This document shows, piece after piece, positions 6,018 to 14,182 of a DNA stretch of 36,509 nucleotides. Every line of letters starts with the position of its first letter. Positions within the stretch are counted from its first letter, which is position 1. The translations under genes and the position numbers were made by a program. Where the stretch lies: assembly GCA_902578305.1 (NCBI GenBank), contig CACHCK010000001.1:325746-362254 (forward strand). Direction: 5' to 3'. This DNA comes from an uncultured Pelagibacteraceae bacterium (GTDB lineage Bacteria; Pseudomonadota; Alphaproteobacteria; Pelagibacterales; AG-422-B15). The notes beneath the pieces are model-generated. The model was not told the origin of the DNA, did no database searches, and worked only from the letters and a program-made list of their open reading frames with translations.

Positions 6018-7121
6018 ATGGAAGAAGAAGTCCGTTTTTTTGACAATCGACAGAGATATTTATTATTTGTAACAACTACAAATGAAAAAGCGGTAATAGC
6101 TGAAAAGCTATCTCATATAATTAATGAATTGAAACCAGTAAAACCAGCTCTAAAAATATTTGATGCTGGAGTAGGTGATGGAGCAGTGTTAATGAATGTG
6201 CTACGAATTGCCCATCAAAAATTTCCAACTGTTCCTTTTTATGTTTCTTGCAAAGATGTAAGCATGGAAGATGCAAGAATAACCATTGAGAAATTAGCTG
6301 ATAGGTTTGTTGAGCATCCAAATATGGTTTTTACAATATCTAATTTACACTATTCTGAAGCTGGGCATCTCAAATCACATAACGAGTCTAAACAACAAAA
6401 TATGAACTGGAGCAGCATTGCATTAGATGGTGACTCTTCATTTGGCTTCTATGAGCAATTAAGACAGTTGGGCCCACTTTTAAAAGAAAATTGGAGAGTT
6501 GAAGAAAATAAACAAGGCAATACAACTTATGAAAATCCATCTGTAATTTGCATTTATAGAAAAGATCATGAATTCACATTAGATCAAATAATTCCATCCA
6601 AAAACGAATCTATCAATGAATTTGATTTAGTTATTGTCTCACAAGCATATCGCTCACGAGCGAGTGTTGAAAAAAAAGTTAATAATGTAATTAAACCTAT
6701 GGTTAATTTACTTGCCCCAAATGGAAAAATGGTTGCTTTTCACTCTTACGGAAATGATCCTGGTCTCAATGCGATTAATCAACTATGGCCAGATGAAAAT
6801 CCATTTCCAAATAAAGGTCATGACATCATTCAGTATATGAAAAATAACTTAGGTAATGAACTTAATGGCAAAATTCATTTCAGAGAACCTGAGATATTTG
6901 AATACAAACTAAGGTCGCAGCCAAATGAGATAAACAGTGGCATCGCCACATCATTAGTATTTTCTGCGTGGAATGCTTGTACATATGTTGCCCAAATAAG
7001 TGATCAAATGGTTAAGGAAAAGGAAGCAGATCAAAGTTATATTAAGTGTATTGAGGACATAATTCGTGATCATGACGGATTATGGTTTTATGATGAAATG
7101 CTTGTGGCTGACCGAAAATAA
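6018..7121 (+). CDS. Class I SAM-dependent methyltransferase-like protein
   Basis: The 367-residue protein shows a Rossmann glycine-rich motif I (IFDAGVGDGAVL, about residues 47-58) preceded by a helical cap (FFDNRQRYLLFVTTTNEKAVIAEKL). The later strand FDLVIVSQAYRSR and LLAPNGKMVAFHSYG correspond to motifs IV and V-VI of class I methyltransferases. There is a large insertion between these parts. The acceptor substrate is unknown, and it could be a small metabolite or protein. The ATG at 6018 is preferred over one at 5982 because the latter would overlap the divergent DUF1192 gene. No operon partner is evident; MsrA follows after 37 nt. Confidence 0.7.
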   Translation: MEEEVRFFDNRQRYLLFVTTTNEKAVIAEKLSHIINELKPVKPALKIFDAGVGDGAVLMNVLRIAHQKFPTVPFYVSCKDVSMEDARITIEKLADRFVEHPNMVFTISNLHYSEAGHLKSHNESKQQNMNWSSIALDGDSSFGFYEQLRQLGPLLKENWRVEENKQGNTTYENPSVICIYRKDHEFTLDQIIPSKNESINEFDLVIVSQAYRSRASVEKKVNNVIKPMVNLLAPNGKMVAFHSYGNDPGLNAINQLWPDENPFPNKGHDIIQYMKNNLGNELNGKIHFREPEIFEYKLRSQPNEINSGIATSLVFSAWNACTYVAQISDQMVKEKEADQSYIKCIEDIIRDHDGLWFYDEMLVADRK

Positions 7122-7158
7122 ATATTGAATTTTCCACAAGCAATTTATATCAACTAGT

Positions 7159-7677
7159 ATGTTATCATCTTTAATAGTAGGTGCAGGGTGCTTTTGGGGC
7201 GTTGAAGTTTTATATGAACAAATGCCTGGTGTTATCAATGCAACTTCAGGTTATTCTGGTGGTCATTTAGATAATCCAAGATATGAAGATGTGTTAACTG
7301 GTGAGACAGGTCACATTGAAGTAGTTAAGATTGATTATGATAGCAGTGAAGTTACTTTTAATGAGTTGATTGATACATTTTTTATAATTCATGATCCAAC
7401 AACCTTAAATCGTCAAGGTCCTGATATTGGAGAGCAATATAAATCTATACTTTTTTACAATAGCGAAGATGAAAAAGAAATTATTGAGAGTAGAATTGAA
7501 AAAATTGATTTATCAGGCAAGTTTGAAAACCCAATAGTTACAGAAATTAGAGAAACTACAGAATTTTATCCTGCTGAAGAGTACCATCAAGATTATGCAG
7601 CGAAAACAGGCAAGCTATGCTACCAGCAACTTTATGTTATGTATAATTATTCTCCAATACCAGCTGCAACACCATAA
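7159..7677 (+). CDS. msrA: Peptide methionine sulfoxide reductase MsrA
   Basis: This 172-residue enzyme reduces methionine-S-sulfoxide in proteins and as free amino acid. The catalytic GCFWG motif places the active cysteine at C11. HDPTTLNRQGPDIGEQY (78-94) and FYPAEEYHQDY (136-146) are the standard substrate and active-site blocks. C154 (GKLCYQ) is the only other cysteine and is the likely resolving residue, to be re-reduced by thioredoxin. Length and motifs are complete, and there is no signal peptide, so it is cytoplasmic. It ends 1 nt from the convergent minus-strand gene. Confidence 0.95.
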   Translation: MLSSLIVGAGCFWGVEVLYEQMPGVINATSGYSGGHLDNPRYEDVLTGETGHIEVVKIDYDSSEVTFNELIDTFFIIHDPTTLNRQGPDIGEQYKSILFYNSEDEKEIIESRIEKIDLSGKFENPIVTEIRETTEFYPAEEYHQDYAAKTGKLCYQQLYVMYNYSPIPAATP

Positions 7678-7678
7678 C

Positions 7679-8563
7679 TTATTTTGTTGAAAAGGTAGGC
7701 AGTTGAGGATTACTCACTGTTGGAAGCACATATCTACTTTTTGCAATATCTAAACAATTTTCATTATTGTGATTATAATAATTTGAACTTTTGAAATCTA
7801 AATGTTTCGCTTTATCGTAAGTTTTATTAGATTGTACGCTGTACATTATATCACCAGGTATTGATAAGTGCCCTCCGATGCCATCATTAATTGTACCTTC
7901 ATCTTTAAAAACCAGATGATCTTCTGCACACTGTGGTACGGCCCCTAAAACATGAAGAATTTCATGAAGAGTAGCTTTAGCAGTTTCATTAAATTCAGGT
8001 TTAAAACCACCATTATTTTCAATACATGAGCCACTTCTTTTTCCTGGGTAATAAAGAGCTGCTGTGTTGGCTGTTACGCCCTCTGTTGCATAACTTGGAA
8101 GTTGAGAAGACGCACAAACATCTCTGTTAGAGCCGCCATAGATGATGAAATAAACTTTTTTGGGATCATTAAAACCAAATCGACTTATAGCAGGTTGTAG
8201 TACATTGACTGCCTGAATTCCGTGTTTGGATATTTCATCATCATTAATATCCAATCTTAAAAAGGTTATATCAATTTTACTATCATCTTTACGATCAAAT
8301 TTAAGATTTTGACCATCTGCAAATAATCTATCTTTAGTTTTTGAGTTAAACCATTTATCGATTTGATACATTAACATGCTTATTTTGCTATCAAGATCAT
8401 ATTCTTTATCAACACCATCTTTTGGTAAAACGTACATAACATGAATATTATAACCATCATCAATATCAGGAAGATCAGTGAAGTTTCTTCCTGGTTTTTC
8501 ATCAGAAAACACGGCTGAAGCTAAAAAAAAACTTATTATAGTATAGCTAATAAATATACGCAT
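7679..8563 (-). CDS. Secreted HExxH zinc-metallopeptidase-like protein
   Basis: A signal peptide (about residues 1-20, cleavage near VFS/DE) precedes a 270-residue exported domain. H200-E201-xx-H204 within HEILHVLGAVP is a zinc-binding helix of metzincin type, with the glycine at 207. The sequence DIMY (238-241) looks like a Met-turn. In metzincins the third ligand falls at the sixth residue after the second His (position 210), but here that residue is Pro; D215 or H216 is the nearest candidate. So it is either a metzincin variant or another HExxH clan. Several cysteines suggest disulfides. The start is 29 nt from the divergent PLP-enzyme start. Substrate unknown. Confidence 0.7.
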   Translation of the reverse strand: MRIFISYTIISFFLASAVFSDEKPGRNFTDLPDIDDGYNIHVMYVLPKDGVDKEYDLDSKISMLMYQIDKWFNSKTKDRLFADGQNLKFDRKDDSKIDITFLRLDINDDEISKHGIQAVNVLQPAISRFGFNDPKKVYFIIYGGSNRDVCASSQLPSYATEGVTANTAALYYPGKRSGSCIENNGGFKPEFNETAKATLHEILHVLGAVPQCAEDHLVFKDEGTINDGIGGHLSIPGDIMYSVQSNKTYDKAKHLDFKSSNYYNHNNENCLDIAKSRYVLPTVSNPQLPTFSTK

Positions 8564-8592
8564 ATTTTTAAATCTGATATGGTTTTTGTTTA

Positions 8593-9663
8593 ATGAGAAA
8601 GTTTATTACAAATCCATATTTTAAAAAAGGACTTCCAGGGGATAATGGCACTGATCCTGTTAGTACAGATGTTGAAGCTGTAAAAAAGCTTTTGAGTTTG
8701 TGCCCCAAAGCAGCTGAAACACCATTAGTTGAGTCAGTCAAATTAAGTCATGAATTAGGTATTAAAAAATTATGGTTTAAGGATGAAAGAGATCGAATGG
8801 GCCTTGGAAGCTTTAAGGCTCTCGGTGCAGCGTTTGTAATTGCAAGTGATGCTGCAAAAAATTGTAAATCGTTCAGTAAGGATGCAGATTGGAGCTCAGC
8901 TCTAAATGGAAAAACCTATATATCAGCGAGTGCCGGTAATCATGGAATTTCTCTAGCAGCTGGTGCAAGAATATTTGGAGCAAGAGCTGTAATATATTTA
9001 TCTAAAAATGTCCCTTCAAGCTTTGCAAATAAAATTAAAAGTTTTGGTGCAGAGGTTGTTGTATACGGCAATGATTATGAAGAGAGTTTAGAGGGAGCTA
9101 AGCAAGAAGCAGAGAAAAACGGCTGGATGCTTTTGTCTGATGTGACGTGGGATGGATACGATCATGGCTTGCGTGTTATGCAAGGATACTTAGTTCTTGC
9201 AGATGAAGCTTGTGCAAGCTGCGATGAGCCTCCAACTCACATATTCTTACAAGCCGGAGTAGGAGGTTTCCCTGCATCCATTGCAACCTATATGAGAAAA
9301 TATTTTGGCAATGATCCAAAAATAATAATAGTCGAACCTACAAAGGCTCCAGTTTTGCTTGAGTCTATAAATAAGGGAGAAGCTGTAACTGTCACAGGTG
9401 GTGTTTCTAATATGGGACGCTTAGATTGCAAAAGCCCCTCGACAAGGGCGCTATCATCGCTTGCAATTACTTGTACAAATTTCATGACAATTGAAGATGA
9501 AGATGCTGACATTGCAGTGAAAGAGCTAAGACAAAATGATTTTGATACTTCTCCTTCTGGTGGAGCCGGTTATGCCGCTATCAAAGAAGCAAAAAAAAAT
9601 CCAGAGTGTGGAATTGACAAAAATAGTAAGATTTTAATTATTTTGACTGAAAAGCCGGCTTAA
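8593..9663 (+). CDS. PLP-dependent fold-type II lyase, diaminopropionate ammonia-lyase-like
   Basis: The 356-residue protein has a PLP lysine at K75 in GSFKALG. A phosphate or substrate-binding SASAGNHG sits at 111-118 and a glycine loop QAGVGGF at 220-226. The pattern KDERDRMGLGSFKALGAA and the WDGYDHGLRVMQGY block resemble diaminopropionate ammonia-lyase (E. coli YgeX, 398 aa). However, the aspartate that precedes GNHG in YgeX, as I recall an active-site base, is alanine here. An amino-acid ammonia-lyase or dehydratase is the safe call, with substrate open. It is divergent from the secreted peptidase gene and 45 nt upstream of the Cfa gene. Confidence 0.8.
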   Translation: MRKFITNPYFKKGLPGDNGTDPVSTDVEAVKKLLSLCPKAAETPLVESVKLSHELGIKKLWFKDERDRMGLGSFKALGAAFVIASDAAKNCKSFSKDADWSSALNGKTYISASAGNHGISLAAGARIFGARAVIYLSKNVPSSFANKIKSFGAEVVVYGNDYEESLEGAKQEAEKNGWMLLSDVTWDGYDHGLRVMQGYLVLADEACASCDEPPTHIFLQAGVGGFPASIATYMRKYFGNDPKIIIVEPTKAPVLLESINKGEAVTVTGGVSNMGRLDCKSPSTRALSSLAITCTNFMTIEDEDADIAVKELRQNDFDTSPSGGAGYAAIKEAKKNPECGIDKNSKILIILTEKPA

Positions 9664-9708
9664 TTTTTATTATTGAAAATTATTCAAACATTATATTAAA
9701 TTTAGCAA

Positions 9709-10896
9709 ATGATAACAAAAAGTCTTCTCTCTAAAATCATTAAAACAGGGAACCTTACATGGGTAATGCCGAATGGTGAAATTAACACTTACGGTGATGG
9801 TACAGGAGAACCTATAAAAATAAGAACTACAAATAACTTTTCAGAGATAAAGTTATTAATGAACCCTTCAATTCATTTTGGTGAAAGTTATATGAATGGA
9901 TCACTTGTAGTAGAGGAGGGACGTATTCATGACTTCTTAAAACTAATTTTTGCTAATACGGAAGTAGATATTGATCATTGGGTAATGAAGCTCTCAAAAG
10001 TAGTTAGAGCAATATCAAACAAACTTACTACTAGCAATTATATCTCTAAGTCAAAAAGAAATGTTGCTCATCATTATGATCTCTCTGACAAACTTTATGA
10101 CTTATTTTTAGACCCAGACAGACAATATTCTTGTGCTTACTTTAACTCTCCAAATGATACTTTGGAACAAGCGCAAATTAATAAAAAAGAACTAATTTCA
10201 AAAAAATTACTGCTTGAAGAAAACCAATCGGTCTTAGATATTGGTTGCGGGTGGGGCGGAATGGCTTCGCATATTTATAAGAAATCAAACGCAAATGTTG
10301 TTGGTGTAACTTTGTCAGAAGAACAAATTGCTTATGCCCAACAACGAAAAGTAAGAGAGAAGCTGGATAAAGTTGAGTACAGACTTCAGGATTATCGAAA
10401 TGTGAATGAAAAATACGATAGAATTGTATCTGTCGGCATGTTTGAACATGTTGGAACTGCACATTATCAGGAATTTTTTAATAAGGTTTACGATCTATTA
10501 AACGATAACGGAGTGGCTCTTATACATACGATCGGCAGACTAAACGAGCCTGGAAACACTGACCCGTGGATAGATAAATATATTTTTCCTGGAGGATACA
10601 TACCTGCACTTAGTGAAACAGTTTCTAGGGTAGAAAAGTCAGGATTATCTCTCACTGATGTGCAAATTTTAAAATTTCATTACGCTGAAACATTAAAGAG
10701 ATGGAGATATAATTTTTACGACAACATAGATAAAGTAAAAGAGATATATGATGATAAATTTTGTAGAATGTGGGATTTCTATCTTTCCTCATCTCAGGCA
10801 TCATTTGAGGAGTCAACTTTAGTCGTATTTCAAATGCAGCTTTCTAAAAACAAAAAGACTGTTCCTGATAAAAGAGATTATATGCTTATGGAATAG
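9709..10896 (+). CDS. cfa: Cyclopropane-fatty-acyl-phospholipid synthase
   Basis: This 395-residue enzyme transfers a methylene from SAM onto double bonds of membrane phospholipid acyl chains. Family blocks are present: HHYDLSDKLYDLFLD (121-135), QYSCAYF (139-145), SAM motif LDIGCGWGG (176-184), SVGMFEHVG (241-249) and HYAETLKRW in the C-terminal part. C142, E246, H273 and the C-terminal tyrosine region correspond to the bicarbonate-binding residues of E. coli Cfa. The N-terminal domain is somewhat shorter or divergent, as usual in this family. A strong terminator follows the stop. A desaturase gene lies 1.7 kb downstream, consistent with membrane-lipid tuning. Confidence 0.93.
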   Translation: MITKSLLSKIIKTGNLTWVMPNGEINTYGDGTGEPIKIRTTNNFSEIKLLMNPSIHFGESYMNGSLVVEEGRIHDFLKLIFANTEVDIDHWVMKLSKVVRAISNKLTTSNYISKSKRNVAHHYDLSDKLYDLFLDPDRQYSCAYFNSPNDTLEQAQINKKELISKKLLLEENQSVLDIGCGWGGMASHIYKKSNANVVGVTLSEEQIAYAQQRKVREKLDKVEYRLQDYRNVNEKYDRIVSVGMFEHVGTAHYQEFFNKVYDLLNDNGVALIHTIGRLNEPGNTDPWIDKYIFPGGYIPALSETVSRVEKSGLSLTDVQILKFHYAETLKRWRYNFYDNIDKVKEIYDDKFCRMWDFYLSSSQASFEESTLVVFQMQLSKNKKTVPDKRDYMLME

Positions 10897-10897
10897 C

Positions 10898-10935
10898 TTC
10901 TCCTGCACCAATGAGTGCAGGAGAGGTAATTTTTT
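10898..10935 (+). terminator. Rho-independent terminator after cfa
   Basis: A GC-rich stem pairs 10899-10908 with 10915-10924 (TCTCCTGCAC with its complement), capped by a 6-nt loop. It is followed by GTAATTTTTTA on the plus strand. It begins 1 nt after the cfa stop codon and separates it from the convergent secreted-protein gene ending at 10934. The minus-strand side lacks a U tract, so it works mainly for cfa. Confidence 0.88.
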
Positions 10936-11647
10936 ATTCAGTAAGATAAGTGTGAACACCACTATCTACAATGTTTAAAAACGGACGCATATTTCTATAA
11001 ATCCATGTTTGAACTTCTGCAGATGCAAAAATGTCCATTGTTTTGCCAGCATCTTCCATAGTTGCCGCTGCAGCCCAAAGCACCGCTTCGCCTGGTCTTA
11101 TTTCCTCACCACAAGTTGCACAGAATGCATAATCAAACGCTGCTGGCGCACCAAGTTCAGCCATTAGTTTTTGTAGTTTTGGAAAATTTAACACAAAGTT
11201 TACACCATCAAGAACTTCCACAATATTATAACCGACAGTATTTCCTACACCGCCCGTGTTATCATTTAGTGGTTGACTATTTCCATATGTTGCAGAAGTA
11301 ATCATTGTTCCCTGAACTTCAATTGCTCCATATGTTGAAGCAAACCAGTCTGGATTCTGCGCGACAACTGCAGCTGTCTCCATCATATCTTGATAATTTT
11401 CATATGTTGCAATAACGAATCCAGTATCGTTAGATCTATCACCTCGAACTTTCATTGAGGCTCTAATGTTGTCATATTTGGCTCCACCAGCCATTGCTTT
11501 TTCTTTAAAAGCAACAGTTGCTTGAGCTAAATCAGCATAGCTAGCAACACCCTCTACAGTCCACACATCGAAAACGTAGGCTTTTGAAGTGATTGAAGTC
11601 GCAAAAAGCAAAGATATGCTTATAAAGATAATTTTAAAAAATTTCAT
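10934..11647 (-). CDS. Secreted CxxC protein A of a paralogous pair, unknown family
   Basis: The 237-residue product starts with a signal peptide (about 1-23, cleavage near SKA/YV). The mature protein seems to have two alpha/beta halves. The first holds SMKVRGD (64-70) and ATYENYQDMME; the second holds a FCATC knuckle (C176, C179) and ends in QTWIYRNMRPFLNIVDSG. The same landmarks occur in the neighbouring gene at 11692-12411, so the two are tandem paralogs. A periplasmic ligand-binding or redox-linked role is possible, but no family is recognised. The ribosome site AAAGGA precedes the ATG. The 44-nt gap between the two genes suggests one transcript. Confidence 0.75.
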   Translation of the reverse strand: MKFFKIIFISISLLFATSITSKAYVFDVWTVEGVASYADLAQATVAFKEKAMAGGAKYDNIRASMKVRGDRSNDTGFVIATYENYQDMMETAAVVAQNPDWFASTYGAIEVQGTMITSATYGNSQPLNDNTGGVGNTVGYNIVEVLDGVNFVLNFPKLQKLMAELGAPAAFDYAFCATCGEEIRPGEAVLWAAAATMEDAGKTMDIFASAEVQTWIYRNMRPFLNIVDSGVHTYLTE

Positions 11648-11691
11648 TTTGTAAGTCCTTTCTCAACTATTAATTAGAATGGTTATAATTA

Positions 11692-12411
11692 TTAATTAGC
11701 AATGACCATGTTCATACCAGTATCAACTTGCTCAACAAAAGGTCTAATGTTGCTGTAGAACCACCTCTGCATATTGAAATCAAAACTGTCCATATCATTT
11801 CCCATGTCTTCGAGTGAATCAGCGGCTAAAAACATCATATGCGTTGTATCACCCATTGAAGCAGGACAAATTGAACAACTTAATAAACCAAGTTGACCTT
11901 CTATTCCACTTTCAGCCATTTTCTCTGGCATTTGAGGGAAACGATTTACAAAGTTTAAGAAGTCAGTGACATTGATTAATCCATACCACAAAGTTCTACC
12001 AACTTCCGCTGGATCGTAATCAACATCAGCTCCTGGAGGTGTTTCAAAAACAGCATTTACAACTTGATCAGTATCAATGTTAAAGTTTTCGTCAAACCAT
12101 GGTTGATTTGTAGCAAATAGTGAATTTGTTTTCATCATTTCAGTGTTATTTTCGTATACGGCCGCAAATAAAACAGTTTCGTTATATCCATCGCCCTTTA
12201 TTTTCATACTGAGAGTAAAATCAAGCCATCCGGCACCGCCAGCTTCTGCTAAGTTTTTAAATTTTTCATAACCTGCAACCATCTCAGCTCTTTTTTCAGG
12301 TGAGTTAACGCCAGAAACTGAATACAAGTCTAGCACTAATGCTTTGCTAGAAGTGATGCTAAGCATAAAAAAGGCAAAGATGATTATAATTTTTGCAATT
12401 GAATTTTTCAT
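11692..12411 (-). CDS. Secreted CxxC protein B of a paralogous pair, unknown family
   Basis: This 239-residue protein has a signal peptide (about 1-24, cleavage near SKA/LV). It shares a layout with the gene downstream: GGAGWLDFTLSMKIKGD, AAVYENNTEMM, a SCSIC motif (C179, C182) and the ending QRWFYSNIRPFVEQVDTG. Identity is modest but the landmarks are collinear, so this is an old tandem duplication. The ATG at 12411 is chosen because GGAG lies 7 nt upstream; the ATG at 12423 has no ribosome site and would place GGAG inside the gene. It is divergent from the desaturase gene. Function unknown. Confidence 0.75.
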   Translation of the reverse strand: MKNSIAKIIIIFAFFMLSITSSKALVLDLYSVSGVNSPEKRAEMVAGYEKFKNLAEAGGAGWLDFTLSMKIKGDGYNETVLFAAVYENNTEMMKTNSLFATNQPWFDENFNIDTDQVVNAVFETPPGADVDYDPAEVGRTLWYGLINVTDFLNFVNRFPQMPEKMAESGIEGQLGLLSCSICPASMGDTTHMMFLAADSLEDMGNDMDSFDFNMQRWFYSNIRPFVEQVDTGMNMVIAN

Positions 12412-12461
12412 ATATTTCTCCATTTTATAAATAAATTCTATGCCATCTAAGTCACAAAAAT

Positions 12462-12478
12462 ATGATATTTATTATCAT
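12462..12478. promoter_or_regulatory. AT-rich dyad in a divergent promoter region, possible operator
   Basis: ATGATA (12462-12467) and TATCAT (12473-12478) form a 6-bp dyad with a 5-nt spacer. It lies in the 170-nt gap between the divergent secreted-pair and desaturase operons. The composition is Fur/Irr-like but so AT-rich that chance is a real alternative. Confidence 0.2.
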
Positions 12479-12581
12479 TAATAGATAGTCTTACAATTTA
12501 ATAAGATCGCTAACTATATGTAATAACTGGTAAATTCTAATTAGTGTAAAATAAATAAAAAAATATTATATATATGTAAAA

Positions 12582-13526
12582 ATGATTAAAAAATTTACTC
12601 CTTTTTTAAAGCCAAATGAAGTTCTTTCGGATGAGCAAGTCGATTACTTAAGAAAAAAAGATAATCTTAAGGGAATTGGATTGTTGTTGCACGCTTGGGT
12701 TATAATAATTGCAACGGTTGCAATATATACTTTATTTCCAAATATACTAACTTTCGCGTTCGCTGTTTTAGTAATTGCCGGAAGACAACTTGGTTTAGCA
12801 ATTTTAATGCATGAAGGAGCACATGGTCTAATTACAAATAATTCAAAATTAAATAATTCTTTATCACAATGGGTATGTGCTTTTCCTGTATGGTCTGATA
12901 CATATGGCTATCGTCATTATCACCTCGCACATCATAGAAATACTCAATTGGAAGATGATCCTGACCTAAGTTTATCAAAACCATTCCCAGTTGAAAAAAA
13001 GAGCATGTTAAGAAAAGTACTTAGAGATATTTTTGGTGTTTCAGGTTTTGTTCAAAGATATGAGTTGATTTTTAAAACATTGCTTAAAAGTGACACAAAA
13101 AAGAATGATGGAAAAAAAATTAGTGGCTTTGAATCAAGAAATACTCTTTATGGCATACTAATTTCAAATCTCATTATATTTTTTATTTTTTGGCTCATGG
13201 GTCAATGGTGGTATTATTTAGCATTCTGGTTATTGCCACTATTTACTTTTTTTCAGCTATTTTTAAGAATAAGAAATATTGCCGAACATGCCGGTGTAAA
13301 ATCTGAAAATGATTTTAATAATGCTAGGACCACCTACGCAAATATCATAGAAAGAATCTTTGTTGCTCCATATTACGTAAATTACCATCTTGAGCATCAC
13401 TTATTCATGTTTGTTCCATGTTATAAACTCAAGAAAGCTCATGAGATGATACTTAAGAAACATTCTAATGAAGATCTAGAGATTAAAAGTGGGTATGTTT
13501 CTATGCTTCGTTCTGTATTAATTTAA
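12582..13526 (+). CDS. Membrane fatty-acid desaturase-family protein
   Basis: The 314-residue membrane protein has the three histidine clusters of the di-iron desaturase/hydroxylase superfamily. These are HEGAH (77-81), HYHLAHH (112-118) and HLEHH (269-273), with an extra H236 in RNIAEHAG. Hydrophobic segments around 32-54, 55-75, 192-208 and 210-228 give the usual membrane topology with cytoplasmic histidines. The family inserts double bonds or hydroxyl groups into acyl chains or other lipids using O2 and electrons from a reductase. A flavin-reductase-domain gene follows after 13 nt and may supply electrons, which is unusual. The acyl position is not predictable. Confidence 0.88.
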   Translation: MIKKFTPFLKPNEVLSDEQVDYLRKKDNLKGIGLLLHAWVIIIATVAIYTLFPNILTFAFAVLVIAGRQLGLAILMHEGAHGLITNNSKLNNSLSQWVCAFPVWSDTYGYRHYHLAHHRNTQLEDDPDLSLSKPFPVEKKSMLRKVLRDIFGVSGFVQRYELIFKTLLKSDTKKNDGKKISGFESRNTLYGILISNLIIFFIFWLMGQWWYYLAFWLLPLFTFFQLFLRIRNIAEHAGVKSENDFNNARTTYANIIERIFVAPYYVNYHLEHHLFMFVPCYKLKKAHEMILKKHSNEDLEIKSGYVSMLRSVLI

Positions 13527-13539
13527 TTTAATTACTTAA

Positions 13540-14016
13540 ATGACAGTTGATTTTGAGGAAAATATTCTAAAAAAAGCATTTGGCTCTTTTGCAACAGGAG
13601 TTGCAGTAGCCACCTCACATAAAAGTGGATTTACAATTAATTCATTCGCCTCTCTAAGTTTAAAGCCGCCATTGATTATCTTTAATATTTATAAGTCTGA
13701 AACTGACCATATAGACTTTTTAAAAAATAATTCATTTGCAATTAACTTTCTTTCAAATGAACAAGAAGAAATATCACGTTTATTTGCTACAAAAGATCCT
13801 GAAAAAGTGAGTAAAACAAGCCATACTATATCATCAAGCAATAATATCATTTTGGATAATACATTAGGCTACATTGAGTTATCGGTTTATCAACAAATTG
13901 ATATTGCTGATCATGTTTTAGTAATAGGCAAGGTTGAAGATTTAAAAATTGACGACAATAGAAATCCACTTATTTATTATAGAAGTAATTACCAAACTTT
14001 GAACAATGACAATTAA
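13540..14016 (+). CDS. Flavin-reductase-domain protein (HpaC/DIM6 type)
   Basis: This 158-residue protein matches the flavin reductase-like domain. It has FGSFATGVAVATS at the N-terminus and a GFTINSFASLSLKPPLIIFNI block (positions about 30-50) that forms the FMN pocket. The late ADHVLVIGKVEDL contains the usual histidine. Members reduce free FMN or FAD with NAD(P)H for a partner monooxygenase, or bind FMN tightly. Its neighbours are a di-iron desaturase upstream (13 nt) and a CSSC peptide gene overlapping its 3' end by 11 nt, suggesting a redox module. The family is firm; partner and substrate are inferred. Confidence 0.85.
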   Translation: MTVDFEENILKKAFGSFATGVAVATSHKSGFTINSFASLSLKPPLIIFNIYKSETDHIDFLKNNSFAINFLSNEQEEISRLFATKDPEKVSKTSHTISSSNNIILDNTLGYIELSVYQQIDIADHVLVIGKVEDLKIDDNRNPLIYYRSNYQTLNNDN

Positions 14017-14182
14017 AAAAAATTTATTAATTATCATTCCAATGTTCTTCCTATTAGGACTTGCAACGTTAAGTTTATTAGAAAAAGACATTGAGAGTGA
14101 AGTATTAAATGAAGGCTCGGGGTGTAGCAGCTGCAGCGGCCCGAAAGCTTTTAAAGCAAAAAATAAGTCAAACGAAAATTAA
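14006..14182 (+). CDS. Membrane-anchored CSSC peptide, 58 aa
   Basis: This frame overlaps the end of the flavin reductase gene by 11 nt and encodes 58 residues. Positions 7-25 form one hydrophobic helix, and the exported tail carries C40-S-S-C43 in a GSGCSSCSGPK context. The layout looks like a periplasmic redox or metal-binding peptide held by a signal anchor. The overlap suggests translational coupling with the desaturase-reductase operon. It overlaps the convergent DUF805 gene by 4 nt. No known family is recognised. Confidence 0.6.
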   Translation: MTIKKNLLIIIPMFFLLGLATLSLLEKDIESEVLNEGSGCSSCSGPKAFKAKNKSNEN

